A DNA stretch of 64,000 nt, from positions 1 through 64,000 of the forward strand of contig JBQTJI010000018.1 in assembly GCA_052387255.1 (NCBI GenBank), written 5' to 3'. Of this stretch, positions 41,235-49,804 are shown in pieces. Under the pieces are notes generated by a model. That model saw nothing but the letters and a program-made list of their open reading frames with translations. It did not search any database and was not told the DNA's origin. This stretch comes from JBBQXK01 sp052387255. Lineage in GTDB: Bacteria > Pseudomonadota > Alphaproteobacteria > Rhodobacterales > Rhodobacteraceae. Within the stretch, counting starts at the first letter, position 1. Each line of letters opens with the position of its first letter. The translations under genes and the position numbers were made by a program.

Positions 41235-41662
41235 CAGATCAGCCCCCAGGCGTGGCGGAACAGCGCCAGGGTGACGACCCCCGAGGCCATGAACACGGCG
41301 GTCGCCGCAAGCCCTCGCGGGGCCAGGCGCGACAACCCGCAGACGCCGTGCCCCGAGGTGCAGCCGTTGGCCAGCCGGGTGCCGAGCCCGACCAGAACAC
41401 CGGCGACGGCGACCAGCCCGAGGTTGGGCGTCACATGGGACAGGACGGGCGCGACAAGGAGGTGGATCAGCACCGGCACGGCGACCAGGGCCGCAAGGAA
41501 GGCCAGCCGCTCGGGCCGGCCCTGCGTGTCGGTGCCGTCGAGCGTGTCGCCGACGATGCCCGAGGCCCCCATGACGCGGCCGTTCGCCAGCAGATACAGC
41601 GCCGCCGCGGTGCCGATCATCAGCCCGCCCACAAGGCCGGTGATCCAGGCCGGTTCCAGCAT
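41234..41662 (-). CDS. YeeE/YedE family membrane protein, PmpA-like half
   Basis: A 142-aa protein with four helices and the motif NGCTSGHGVCGLSR holding the conserved Cys residues that relay thiosulfate or other sulfur species. It lies 16 bp after the metallo-beta-lactamase gene. Such pairs often follow Blh in sulfide-response operons, in which the regulator BigR is encoded too; BigR is not seen here. Confidence 0.9.
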   Translation of the reverse strand: MLEPAWITGLVGGLMIGTAAALYLLANGRVMGASGIVGDTLDGTDTQGRPERLAFLAALVAVPVLIHLLVAPVLSHVTPNLGLVAVAGVLVGLGTRLANGCTSGHGVCGLSRLAPRGLAATAVFMASGVVTLALFRHAWGLI

Positions 41663-41678
41663 TGCCGTTTCCCCTTCG

Positions 41679-42542
41679 TTACAGGCCGTTGAGCGGCACC
41701 TTGAGATAGCTGATCCCGTTGTCTTCGGGGGCGGGCGGGTGGCCTGCGCGCATGTTGACCTGCAGGGACGGCAGGATCAGGCGGGGCATGCCCAGCGTGG
41801 CGTCGCGGGCCTGCCGCAGGGCCACGAAATCGGCCTGGGGGCGGGCGGCACCGACGTGGATGTTCGCCGCCTTCTGTGCGCCCACGGTGGTTTCCCAGGC
41901 AAACTGGTCGCGGCCCGGGGCCTTGTAGTCGTGGCAGACGAAGATGCGGGTGGCGTCGGGCAGGGCCAGGATGCGTTGCACCGACTGCCACATCGTTTCG
42001 GCCGAGCCGCCGGGAAAGTCGCAGCGCGCGGTGCCGCTGTCGGGCATGAACAGGGTGTCGCCGACAAAGGCCGCATCGCCCGCGACATAGGTCAGGCAGG
42101 CCGGCGTGTGGCCGGGGGTGTGCATCACGCGGACCGGGACGCTGCCGATGGCGAAGCTGTCGCCCTCGGTGAAGAGGCGGTCGAACTGCGATCCGTCGCG
42201 CTGGAATTCCGTGCCCTCGTTGAAGATCTTGCCGAAGGTGTGCTGCACCACGGTGATCCGTTCGCCGATGCCGATCTTGCCGCCGACCTGGTCCTGCAGC
42301 CAGGGGGCCGCCGACAGGTGGTCGGCATGGACATGGGTTTCGAGGATCCAGTCCACCCGCAGCCCCCGGTCGCGAACAAAGGCCACGACCTGCGTGGCCG
42401 CCCGCGTGTCGGTCCGGCCCGAGGCGGCGTCGTAGTCGAGCACCGAGTCGACGATGGCCGCCGCCGGGCCGCCGGGTTCGGCCACGACATAGGTCAGAGT
42501 GTTGGTTGCCTGGTCGAAAAAGGCCGTGACCTCGGGGTTCAT
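41679..42542 (-). CDS. Metallo-beta-lactamase-fold hydrolase, probable persulfide dioxygenase
   Basis: A 287-aa MBL-fold enzyme with HxHxDH in ETHVHADHLSA, further metal ligands in HTPGHTPAC and FVGDTLFMPDSG, and a late His in FVCHDYK. It resembles Blh/ETHE1-type enzymes that oxidise glutathione persulfide to sulfite. CAGGAGGGCGCG precedes ATG 42542. It is first in the operon MBL, YeeE-A, YeeE-B, DUF442. Confidence 0.88.
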   Translation of the reverse strand: MNPEVTAFFDQATNTLTYVVAEPGGPAAAIVDSVLDYDAASGRTDTRAATQVVAFVRDRGLRVDWILETHVHADHLSAAPWLQDQVGGKIGIGERITVVQHTFGKIFNEGTEFQRDGSQFDRLFTEGDSFAIGSVPVRVMHTPGHTPACLTYVAGDAAFVGDTLFMPDSGTARCDFPGGSAETMWQSVQRILALPDATRIFVCHDYKAPGRDQFAWETTVGAQKAANIHVGAARPQADFVALRQARDATLGMPRLILPSLQVNMRAGHPPAPEDNGISYLKVPLNGL

Positions 42543-42660
42543 CGCGCCCTCCTGCCGACGCAGTCTAGGCCCGGCGGGCAGGCGGTGCAAGGCGGCGGGG
42601 ATTGCCAAGGGCCGTGCATCGCCGCTTAATGGCGCGGTGGGTGTTTGGGGGACGGCGGGC

Positions 42661-44478
42661 ATGGCGGATGCAGGCGGGGCAGGGGCGGTGGTGCGGCCCG
42701 AACGTCTGGGGGCCGTGCTGGTGCTGGTGATCGATGCGCCGCCGGTCAACGCCCTGGGTCACGCGCTGCGCGCGGCACTGTGGGACGGGCTGGCGATGGC
42801 CGAGGCCGACCCGGGCGTCAGCGCGGTGGTGCTGGCGGCCGAGGGGCGGACCTTTCCCGTGGGGGCCGACATCACCGAGTTCGGGCAGCCGCCGCGCGCC
42901 CCCCTGCTGCCCGACCTGTGCGACCGGATCGAGGGCTGCGCCAAGCCCGTTGTCGCGGCGCTGCACGGCACCGCCCTAGGCGGGGGGCTGGAACTGGCAC
43001 TGGCGGCGCGGGGGCGGGTGATGGCGCGGGGCGCGACGGTCGGCCTGCCCGAGGTGAAGCTGGGCCTGTTGCCGGGGGCCGGGGGCACGCAGCGCCTGCC
43101 GCGCCTGGTGGGGGCGAAGGCGGCGCTGGACATGATGCTGGACGGCGGGGCCGTCGGGGCCGAGGCGGCGCAGGCGATGGGTCTGGTGGACATCCTGGCC
43201 GAGGCGGAGGTGCTGGTCGAGACGGCGGTGGCGCTGGCCGAGGTGCTGGCCGAGCGGCCCGTGCTGCCCACGCGCGACCGGACCGAGGGCCTGCGCGACC
43301 CTGTGGCCTATGCGGCGGCGGTGGCGGCGGCGCGCGAGGTGGCGGGCGAGGCCCCGACCGAGGCTCCTGCGCGCATCGTCGATTGTGTCGAGGCGGCGCT
43401 GCTGCTGCCGTTCGTGCAGGGGCTGGCGTTCGAGCGGGCGGCCTTCGGCGATCTCGTGGGGTCCGACGCGGCGATGGCGCTGCGGCATGTGTTCCTGGCG
43501 GAACGGCGCGCGGTCAGGGGGTTCGCAGCGGTGGCGCTGTGTTCCGTGACGGTCGTGGGTGCGGGTTCCCGGGGGGCTGACCTGGCGTGGGACCTGCTGA
43601 AGGCCGGGCTGGCGGTGACGCTGGCCGATGCCGACCAGGACCGGCTGGTGCCGGGGTTGCAGCGCATCGCGGCAGCCGCCGAGGCGGCGGTCGAGAGCGG
43701 CCGGATGTCGGCGGCCGCGCGCGACGATGCCTGGGGCCGGCTGTCGCCGGCGCTGGCCGACGATCCGGGCGTGGCTGCGGCGGATGCCGTCGTCCTGGCC
43801 GGGGATTTCGCGCATGGCACGGTGCAGGCCGTTCCCGCGCTGCGCGGCGGTGCCGCCCCGGTGATCCTGCTGGGCGGCGGCGAGGGGTTGCGGCTGCACC
43901 TGGTGCCGGGCACCAGGCTGGCCGAGGTTCTGGCCCCCGAGGCATCGTCTGCCGCTGCGGTGGCGGCGGCGGTCGGGCTGGCGCGGCGGCTGGGGCGGGT
44001 GGCGGTGGTGACGCGGTCGGCGGCGGGACTGGCGGGGCCGATGGCGGCGGTGCTGGCGGCGGCGGCGGCGCATCTGGCCCTGCGCCACGGACAGGCGGCG
44101 GTCGAGGGGGCGCTGGCGGCATGGTCGCTGGCAGTGCCGGTCCTGGCGGGGGACGGTCGCGTTCCCGCCCGGCGCGCCGACATCCAGCGCGCCCTGATCG
44201 CGGCGCTGGCCAACCTGGGGCTGCGCATGCTGGGGCAAGAGGCGGTGCGCCGCCCGTCCGACGTGGACGTGGCGGCGGTGCAGGGCCTGGGCTGGCCGCC
44301 GCATGTGCCGGGGCCGATGCTGTGGGCCGAACGGCGCGGCATGCTGGTGGTGCGGGCCGATCTGGCGGGGTTTGCCGCGCTGGATGCGGGCCTGTGGCAG
44401 GCGGCACCCCTGATCGACCACCTGATCGCCGAGGGGCTGCCGCTGTCGGCGCTGGACGGTGCGGGCGATGCCGCCTAG
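42661..44478 (+). CDS. FadJ-like enoyl-CoA hydratase / 3-hydroxyacyl-CoA dehydrogenase fusion, divergent
   Basis: A 605-aa protein, about 100 aa shorter than FadB/FadJ. The hydratase half (residues 1-190) is canonical: GADITEF oxyanion segment, HGTALGGGLELALA and EVKLGLLPGAGGTQRLPRL with the catalytic Glu pair. The dehydrogenase half keeps the Rossmann VVGAGSRGADLAW, and HFF(S/N)P is replaced by HLVPG. The GF(I/V)xNR motif reads AGLAGPM, so the catalytic Asn appears lost. The C-terminal 3HCDH part (RRPSDVDVAAVQGLGWPPH) is normal. A hydratase is certain; dehydrogenase activity is doubtful. It starts at ATG 42661 and overlaps by 4 bp the convergent gene. Confidence 0.82.
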   Translation: MADAGGAGAVVRPERLGAVLVLVIDAPPVNALGHALRAALWDGLAMAEADPGVSAVVLAAEGRTFPVGADITEFGQPPRAPLLPDLCDRIEGCAKPVVAALHGTALGGGLELALAARGRVMARGATVGLPEVKLGLLPGAGGTQRLPRLVGAKAALDMMLDGGAVGAEAAQAMGLVDILAEAEVLVETAVALAEVLAERPVLPTRDRTEGLRDPVAYAAAVAAAREVAGEAPTEAPARIVDCVEAALLLPFVQGLAFERAAFGDLVGSDAAMALRHVFLAERRAVRGFAAVALCSVTVVGAGSRGADLAWDLLKAGLAVTLADADQDRLVPGLQRIAAAAEAAVESGRMSAAARDDAWGRLSPALADDPGVAAADAVVLAGDFAHGTVQAVPALRGGAAPVILLGGGEGLRLHLVPGTRLAEVLAPEASSAAAVAAAVGLARRLGRVAVVTRSAAGLAGPMAAVLAAAAAHLALRHGQAAVEGALAAWSLAVPVLAGDGRVPARRADIQRALIAALANLGLRMLGQEAVRRPSDVDVAAVQGLGWPPHVPGPMLWAERRGMLVVRADLAGFAALDAGLWQAAPLIDHLIAEGLPLSALDGAGDAA

Positions 44479-44690
44479 GCGAGGATGATCCCGGCGACCA
44501 CGCACATGAGGCCAAGCGCCGAGACGCCGAGTGCGGCCATGTTCAGCACCACCACGCGCTGCAGCGCGCTGCGCATCGTGTCATCGTCAAGCCCCGAGCG
44601 GCGGGCGCGCAGCGCCAGCAGGATGCACCAGACCAGCCCCGCCACCCCCGCCAGCGCCAGGGCGGCCCCGATCCATACCAGTGCTGTCAT
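44475..44690 (-). CDS. 71-aa two-helix membrane protein
   Basis: The sequence has helix 1 at about 4-28 and helix 2 at about 46-70, with a polar loop RARRSGLDDDTMRS between. It overlaps the end of the FadJ-like gene by 4 bp in convergent orientation. No function assigned; the hairpin topology resembles DUF-type inner membrane proteins of Rhodobacterales. Confidence 0.65.
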   Translation of the reverse strand: MTALVWIGAALALAGVAGLVWCILLALRARRSGLDDDTMRSALQRVVVLNMAALGVSALGLMCVVAGIILA

Positions 44691-44859
44691 GGCTCGCGCC
44701 CCCTTGCTGTCGGCTGAACTGCCCTAGCCCGCGCGCCGGGGGAATTGCAAGCGCAACCGCCGGATGAGCCGGTCGCCGGGGGATCTGGCGGTCGCACCTT
44801 GCGGCCCGCCGCATGGCCACGCTAGAAGCCGGGCCAAGCCCGCGACAAGGAGTTCCCCG

Positions 44860-45114
44860 ATGGCCGATCCGACCGATGCCTATGCCGTCACGGCCGACGA
44901 ACTGCGCCAGTTCATCGAACGCGCCGAGCAGCTTGCCGCCGAAAAGCGCGACATCGCCGAGCAGGAGAAAGAGGTCTTCGCCGAGGCCAAGGGGCGCGGC
45001 TATGACACCAAGGTGCTGCGCAAGGTGATTGCGCTGCGCAAGCGCAAGCCCGACGAGATTGCCGAGGAAGAGGCGGTGCTGGACCTGTACAAGCAGGCCC
45101 TGGGGATGGTGTGA
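44860..45114 (+). CDS. gapR: GapR-type DUF2312 nucleoid-associated protein
   Basis: An 84-aa helical protein. The family signature EKEVFAEAKGRGYDTKVLRKVIALRKR is intact, matching GapR of Caulobacter, which binds overtwisted AT-rich DNA ahead of replication forks and stimulates gyrase. AAGGAG precedes ATG 44860. It is a reliable marker of an alphaproteobacterium. Confidence 0.93.
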   Translation: MADPTDAYAVTADELRQFIERAEQLAAEKRDIAEQEKEVFAEAKGRGYDTKVLRKVIALRKRKPDEIAEEEAVLDLYKQALGMV

Positions 45115-45155
45115 CGGCTGCGCAAGGTTTTGTTTTTGTGCTGCAACCTCTCCTG

Positions 45156-45233
45156 CAATCGCCCCGGCGCAGGCCGGGGCCCCGATCATTTGCGTGCTGC
45201 CCATCGAGGCCCCGGCCTGCGCCGGGGCGATTG
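45156..45233. repeat. 26-bp perfect inverted repeat with a 26-bp spacer
   Basis: The left arm 45156-45181 begins CAATCGCCCCGGCGCAGG; the right arm 45208-45233 is its exact complement. The arms could form a very stable stem in RNA from either strand. The structure lies between gapR and a convergent gene, 42 bp from the first stop and 42 bp from the second, so it can act as a bidirectional terminator. Such CCCCGGCGCAGGCCGGGG modules are dispersed intergenic elements in many alphaproteobacteria. Confidence 0.85.
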
Positions 45234-45274
45234 TTCGTTCAAGGGCTGCCTGTTCACGCCTGATTGGAGCGTCT

Positions 45275-46144
45275 TCAGGGCGTCAGCACCGTGACCCCCG
45301 GTATCTGCATGATGCGGGCGATGTCGCGGTCGTAGTCGGCGGTCAGGCGGGCGATCAGCCCGTCGTTCCAGCCGGGCATGGCGATGTCCTGCTCGATGGC
45401 CTCGGGCAGGGCGAACTTGTCGAGGAAGACCGAGGTCACCCGGTGGCGCTGCGCAGGGTCGAGGCCCGGGTTCGCGGCCAGATAGGCGGTCATCCGGGCC
45501 ATCCCCTCGGGGCGCATGATGGCCGACAACAGGTCGGTCGTGTCGGCAAGCTGGGTGCCCTCGGCATGGCCCGACACGCGGGCCAGGACCTCGGGCCACA
45601 GCAGCGGCGTATCCTCGTCGCACCAGACGGTCAGGGGCACCTGGGGCACCGCCTTGCGGATCGCCAGCACCAGGTCCGACCAGCGCAGGGCGGTGGGGTC
45701 GGCCTGTTCCGCCGCCTCGGGCCCGCGCAGTTGCAGCTTGGTGTGCATGGCGGGCAGGAACGTGGCCGGATTGCGCAGCGCCAGAAAGAATTCGTGCGGG
45801 GTGTCGGGAAAGATCTGCGCAAAGGCCGCCAGCCGCTGCGGTGCCGCCGGATAGAGCGTGGCCCCGATCGCCCCCTGGGCATAGCCCATGAAGTTGTCCC
45901 AGCTGAAGACCAGACGCTCCGCGCTGTCGGCGTCCATGATCTGGTCCAGAAGCAGGGCCTGCGTCTCGCGGTTGGCGGGCTGGCCGCGCAGTTGCGCCGC
46001 CGTGTCGCGCAACAGCGTGCGATAGCGCGCGGGCCCCGGCACGACGATCCCCTCGGCGGCCAGGACCGCGCGGTTCTTGAGGAAGCAGCGCAAGAGGCGT
46101 TCGTCATCGGTACAATGGGCGCCAAGGTGATAGACGATGCGCAT
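45275..46144 (-). CDS. Sulfotransferase-like hypothetical protein
   Basis: A 289-aa cytosolic protein. The N-terminus MRIVYHLGAHCTDDERLLRC resembles the HIGAHKTGTT start of sulfotransferase-fold proteins, but the phosphosulfate-binding loop residues are changed. LRNPATFLPAMHTKLQL resembles the second PAPS contact. The fold is therefore plausible, and activity is doubtful. ATG 46144 is chosen at this N-terminus. It is divergent from an iron-type ABC permease and may be unrelated to it. Confidence 0.55.
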   Translation of the reverse strand: MRIVYHLGAHCTDDERLLRCFLKNRAVLAAEGIVVPGPARYRTLLRDTAAQLRGQPANRETQALLLDQIMDADSAERLVFSWDNFMGYAQGAIGATLYPAAPQRLAAFAQIFPDTPHEFFLALRNPATFLPAMHTKLQLRGPEAAEQADPTALRWSDLVLAIRKAVPQVPLTVWCDEDTPLLWPEVLARVSGHAEGTQLADTTDLLSAIMRPEGMARMTAYLAANPGLDPAQRHRVTSVFLDKFALPEAIEQDIAMPGWNDGLIARLTADYDRDIARIMQIPGVTVLTP

Positions 46145-46229
46145 CAGGGCCTTCCGGTGGGGACGTCGGGGGCGATCATACGGGGTTTTCTGGACAGCGA
46201 AACCGCTTTCCTGTAGCCGTCGCGGCAAC

Positions 46230-47900
46230 ATGGCCGACAGAATGCGTCAACTTTCCCCTACCCTGCGGCGGCCCGCCCGGTGGCCTGACGGCTGGTCGGC
46301 GGGGGCGCTGGCCATCGCCGCCGTGGTGCTGGCCCCGGTGGTGGCGGTGGTCGTCCTTGCGCTGACGCCCGCCGAGAACATCTGGCCCCACCTGATGGCC
46401 ACCGTGCTGCCGCGCTATCTGGGAACGACGCTGGCGCTGATGACCGCCGTTGCGGCGATGACGGCGGTGGCGGGCACGGTCACGGCCTGGCTGGTGGCGA
46501 TGTACCGCTTTCCTGGGCGAGGGTGGCTGGACTGGGCGCTGCTGTTTCCGCTGGCGATCCCGGCCTATGTCGGGGCCTATGCGCTGGTCGATGTCACCGA
46601 CTATGCCGGGCCGGTCCAGACCTGGCTGCGGGCCGCGATGGGGTGGACTTCGGCGCGCGACTACTGGTTCCCCGAGACGCGCAGCCTGCCCTTCGCCGCG
46701 CTGGTGCTGGCGGCGGCGCTGTACCCTTACGTCTATCTGCTGGCGCGCACGGCGTTCCGCGAACAGTCAGGCTGCACCTATGAGGTGGCGCGCGCCCTGG
46801 GGGCCGGTCCCTGGCGGCTGTTCTGGCGCGTGGGCCTGCCGCTGGCACGCCCGGCGGTCGCGGCGGGCATGGCGCTGGTGATGATGGAGACGGTGGCCGA
46901 CTATGGCACGGTGCAGCATTTCGGGGTGCAGACGCTGACCACGGGTATCTTCTCGGTCTGGCTGGAGGGGAACAACGCCGGGGGCGCGGCACAGATCGCG
47001 CTGGTGGTCCTGGCGCTGGTGCTGGTGCTGGTGGTGGTCGAGCGGGCCGGGCGGCGCGGCGCGCGGTTCCACCGGCTGGGGCGCGGGAGCCGTCCGATTG
47101 CCCGCCCCATTCTGTCGGGCTGGGCGGGCAGGGCTGCGACGGTGGCCTGCCTGGTGCCCTTTGCCTTGGGTTTCGTTCTGCCGGTGGGGGTGATGCTGGG
47201 GCATGCTGTCCGCAGGCCCGAGGTCTGGCTGAAGCCGGGCCTCGGGGCGGCCTTTGCCAACACGCTGACCGTGGCCGGAGTGGCGGCAGGGGTGACGGTG
47301 GCGGGGGCGCTGGTCCTGGTCTATGGCGTGCGGCTGTCGGGCCGGGTTCTGCCGCGCCGCCTGCTGCCGCTGACCAGCCTCGGCTATGCCGCACCGGGGG
47401 CGGTGCTGGCGGTCGGGTTCCTGATCCCGCTGGCCGCGCTCGACCACCGCGTGGCCGATGGGGTGCTGGCGCTGACCGGCAGTGATCCGGGGCTGTTGCT
47501 GACCGGCACGGCGGCGGCGCTGGTGCTGGCCTATGCGGTGCGGTTCTTTGCCGTGGCGCAGGGTGCTGTCGACAGCGCGTTCGGCCGGGTGTCGCCGTCG
47601 CTGCCGATGGCCGCGCGGTCGCTGGGGCGCGGCGCGGGGGGGGTGCTGTCCGCGGTCTACCTGCCCTTGATGCGGGGGTCGGTGGCGGCGGCGCTCTTGG
47701 TGGTGTTTGTCGACTGCGTCAAGGAACTGCCCGCAACGCTCCTCTTGCGTCCGTTCAACTACAACACGCTGGCCACGCGGGTGTTCGAACTGGCCAGCCT
47801 GGAACGGCTGTCCGAGGCCGCCCCGGCGGCGCTTCTGGTGATGGCGGTCGGGCTGGCGGCGGTGCTGGTCCTGGCCCGCGCCACGCGCGACCCCGCGTGA
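46230..47900 (+). CDS. Iron(III)-type ABC transporter permease, fused double domain
   Basis: A 556-aa permease with about 12 hydrophobic helices in two homologous BPD halves, as in FbpB/AfuB. Each half has an EAA-like loop: EVARALGAGPWRLFWRVGLPLARP and MAARSLGRGAGGVLSAVYLPLMRG. It would move ferric iron released from a periplasmic binding protein, but neither that protein nor an ATPase is encoded next to it, so its partners must lie elsewhere. ATG 46230 opens the protein; it ends 45 bp before tRNA-Thr. Confidence 0.9.
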   Translation: MADRMRQLSPTLRRPARWPDGWSAGALAIAAVVLAPVVAVVVLALTPAENIWPHLMATVLPRYLGTTLALMTAVAAMTAVAGTVTAWLVAMYRFPGRGWLDWALLFPLAIPAYVGAYALVDVTDYAGPVQTWLRAAMGWTSARDYWFPETRSLPFAALVLAAALYPYVYLLARTAFREQSGCTYEVARALGAGPWRLFWRVGLPLARPAVAAGMALVMMETVADYGTVQHFGVQTLTTGIFSVWLEGNNAGGAAQIALVVLALVLVLVVVERAGRRGARFHRLGRGSRPIARPILSGWAGRAATVACLVPFALGFVLPVGVMLGHAVRRPEVWLKPGLGAAFANTLTVAGVAAGVTVAGALVLVYGVRLSGRVLPRRLLPLTSLGYAAPGAVLAVGFLIPLAALDHRVADGVLALTGSDPGLLLTGTAAALVLAYAVRFFAVAQGAVDSAFGRVSPSLPMAARSLGRGAGGVLSAVYLPLMRGSVAAALLVVFVDCVKELPATLLLRPFNYNTLATRVFELASLERLSEAAPAALLVMAVGLAAVLVLARATRDPA

Positions 47901-47945
47901 GCGCGCTTGCACGCAGGCCGTGGGGCGGGTATCTGCAGGGGCACT

Positions 47946-48021
47946 GCCTCTATAGCTCAGCTGGTAGAGCACCTGATTTGTAATCAGGGGGTCGCGGGTT
48001 CAAGTCCTGCTGGGGGCACCA
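47946..48021 (+). tRNA. tRNA-Thr (anticodon TGT)
   Basis: The acceptor stem GCCTCTA pairs with TGGGGGC using two G-U pairs. The D-arm is AGCTCAGCTGGTAGAGC, the anticodon stem CCTGA/TCAGG encloses TTTGTAA with TGT at 47979-47981, and the T-loop is GGTTCAAGTCC. CCA is encoded. Confidence 0.97.
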
Positions 48022-48065
48022 TTCCCTGCACGTCGCGATGCCTGCATGCAGGTGGACGGGGCGGC

Positions 48066-48142
48066 TGGCGATCCCGGAAGGACTCGAACCCTCAACCTGC
48101 CGATTAGAAGTCGGCTGCTCTATCCGGTTGAGCTACGGGACC
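48066..48142 (-). tRNA. tRNA-Arg (anticodon TCT)
   Basis: On the minus strand the 77-nt gene starts GGTCCCG, which pairs with CGGGATC, followed by G73 and an encoded CCA. The anticodon stem GCCGA/TCGGC encloses CTTCTAA with TCT, the T-loop is GGTTCGAGTCC. It is convergent with tRNA-Thr over a 44-bp gap. Confidence 0.97.
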
Positions 48143-48185
48143 GCTGGCCTGTCTTCTGCGGCAGGGCTGCCTTGTTGGCAAGGGG

Positions 48186-49430
48186 TCAGCGCGGGTCCAT
48201 CGTGGCCGGCGCGCCGCCTTCGAAGCGGTTGCCGTGGCGGTGATCGCACGGGGCCTCCTGCATTTCCAGGTGCAGGCGGGTGCCGGTGTAGGGGTGGGCG
48301 CGGGCGAGGTCCTCGTCGAAGTCGATGCCAAGGCCGGGCGCGTCGGGCGGCAGGATGTAGCCGTCGTCCCATGTGATCGAGTTCTTGATGAGGGCCAGGT
48401 GGAAGGCCCCGCCGGTCTCGATGGTCTCGGCGATCAGGAGGTTGGGGATCGAGGCGGCGAGGTGGACGTTCGCGGCCCATTCCACCGGCCCGGCATAGAG
48501 GTGCGGGGCCATCTCGGCGTTGAAGACCTCGGCCATGGCGGCGATCTTCTTGGCCTCCCAGATGCCGCCGACGCGGCCGAGCGCGGGTTGCAGGATCTTC
48601 ACCCCGCCATGGCGCAGGAGTGCGCCGAATTCGGCCTTGGTCGTCAGGCGTTCGCCAGTGGCGAGCGGGATGCGGACATGGGCCGCGACCTCGGCGAATT
48701 CGTGCAGGTTGTCGGGGGGGATCGGTTCCTCGTACCACAGGGGCAGGTAGGGCTCGATGGCCTGCCCGAGGCGGATCGCACCGGGGGTGGTGAACTGGCC
48801 GTGGGTGCCGAACAGAAGGTCGGCACGGTCGCCGACGGCCCCCCGGATCGCCTTGCAGAAGGCGACCGAGCGCGCGATGTCGCTCATCGCCGGGTGGTGG
48901 CCGCCGCGCAGCGTGTAGGGGCCGGCGGGGTCGAATTTCACGGCGGTGAAACCCATGCCGACGAAGCGTTCGGCGGCGGCTGCGGCGGCGTCGGGGTCGA
49001 TCCAGAAGTCGGCGGTTTCGCGGCCCGGTTCGGGGTAGAGGTAGGTATAGCTGCGGATGCGGTCGTTGATGCGGCCCCCCAGGAGCGCCCAGACCGGGCG
49101 GCCCCGCGCCTTGCCGAGGATATCCCAGCAGGCGATCTCGAGCCCCGAGAAGGCGCCCATCACCGTGGGGTCGGGACGCTGGGTAAAGCCCGAAGAATAG
49201 GCGCGGCGGAACATCAGCTCGATGTTCTCGGGGTTGGTCCCCTCCATGTGGCGGGCGAAGACGTCTTCGATGACGGCGCGCATGACCTCGGGGCCGACGG
49301 TCGAGGCGTAGCATTCGCCATAGCCGGTGATGCCGCAGGCGGTGGTCAGTTTCGGAAAGATCCAGTAGCGCCCGCCCCAGCCGGGGGCGGGGGGGGCCAC
49401 GACGAAGATCTCGAGGGATTGCAGGCGCAT
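48186..49430 (-). CDS. Mandelate racemase/muconate lactonizing enzyme (enolase superfamily) protein
   Basis: A 414-aa enolase-superfamily enzyme, probably a sugar-acid dehydratase. Visible are the capping-domain N-terminus, the catalytic region KFDPAGPYTLR, metal ligands in LLFGTHGQFT, YEEPIPPDN and GERLTTK, and the late His in MAPHLYAGP. This motif set is close to RspA/sugar-acid dehydratases; the exact substrate cannot be inferred. It lacks neighbouring transport or regulator genes. A 374-bp gap with an AT-rich patch lies upstream and should hold its promoter. Confidence 0.85.
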   Translation of the reverse strand: MRLQSLEIFVVAPPAPGWGGRYWIFPKLTTACGITGYGECYASTVGPEVMRAVIEDVFARHMEGTNPENIELMFRRAYSSGFTQRPDPTVMGAFSGLEIACWDILGKARGRPVWALLGGRINDRIRSYTYLYPEPGRETADFWIDPDAAAAAAERFVGMGFTAVKFDPAGPYTLRGGHHPAMSDIARSVAFCKAIRGAVGDRADLLFGTHGQFTTPGAIRLGQAIEPYLPLWYEEPIPPDNLHEFAEVAAHVRIPLATGERLTTKAEFGALLRHGGVKILQPALGRVGGIWEAKKIAAMAEVFNAEMAPHLYAGPVEWAANVHLAASIPNLLIAETIETGGAFHLALIKNSITWDDGYILPPDAPGLGIDFDEDLARAHPYTGTRLHLEMQEAPCDHRHGNRFEGGAPATMDPR

Positions 49431-49700
49431 GGGGACGGTGCCTTTCGCAAGGGGTCGGAGGACAGGCTAGGGGCAGGGGCGGGGGCTGTCATGCATGGCG
49501 GCGACATCGGGCGGGATGGCTGCGACCAAATCCGGCACAACCTCGCGGGCCGGTTGCCCGGTGTGGTGGTGGACGGGCGACGCGGCGGCGATGGCTGGAC
49601 CGGACTCGGACGGGGTGGGCGGCGAAGGGCAACGGTTGCACGGATGTTCGAATTATTGATGGTTTCCTTGGCGATCCGGGTTTGATCGAGAGCGAAATAG

Positions 49701-49712
49701 TGATATTTATCA
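49701..49712. promoter_or_regulatory. AT-rich palindrome in the 49431-49804 gap
   Basis: TGATA-TT-TATCA lies in the only markedly AT-rich stretch here (about 49640-49760), upstream of the enolase-superfamily gene on the minus strand. It is a candidate operator or promoter element. I see no gene in 49431-49804. Confidence 0.35.
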
Positions 49713-49804
49713 GTGTTATATAGCCTGATCTTCATCCGAGTCCTGACTGTGGATTCTGACAGCCATGTTCGATTACAACAAGGACCTGTCCAGGTCGTCC
49801 GGCG

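Noticed and set aside
41679..42749. N-terminal extension of the MBL enzyme to 42749
   Set aside because: The extra residues are Thr/Pro/Ala-rich without homology and overlap the start of the FadJ-like gene; a strong ribosome site supports 42542.
47946..48142. tRNA-associated integration site
   Set aside because: No direct repeat of a tRNA 3' end and no integrase gene were found on either side of the two tRNAs.
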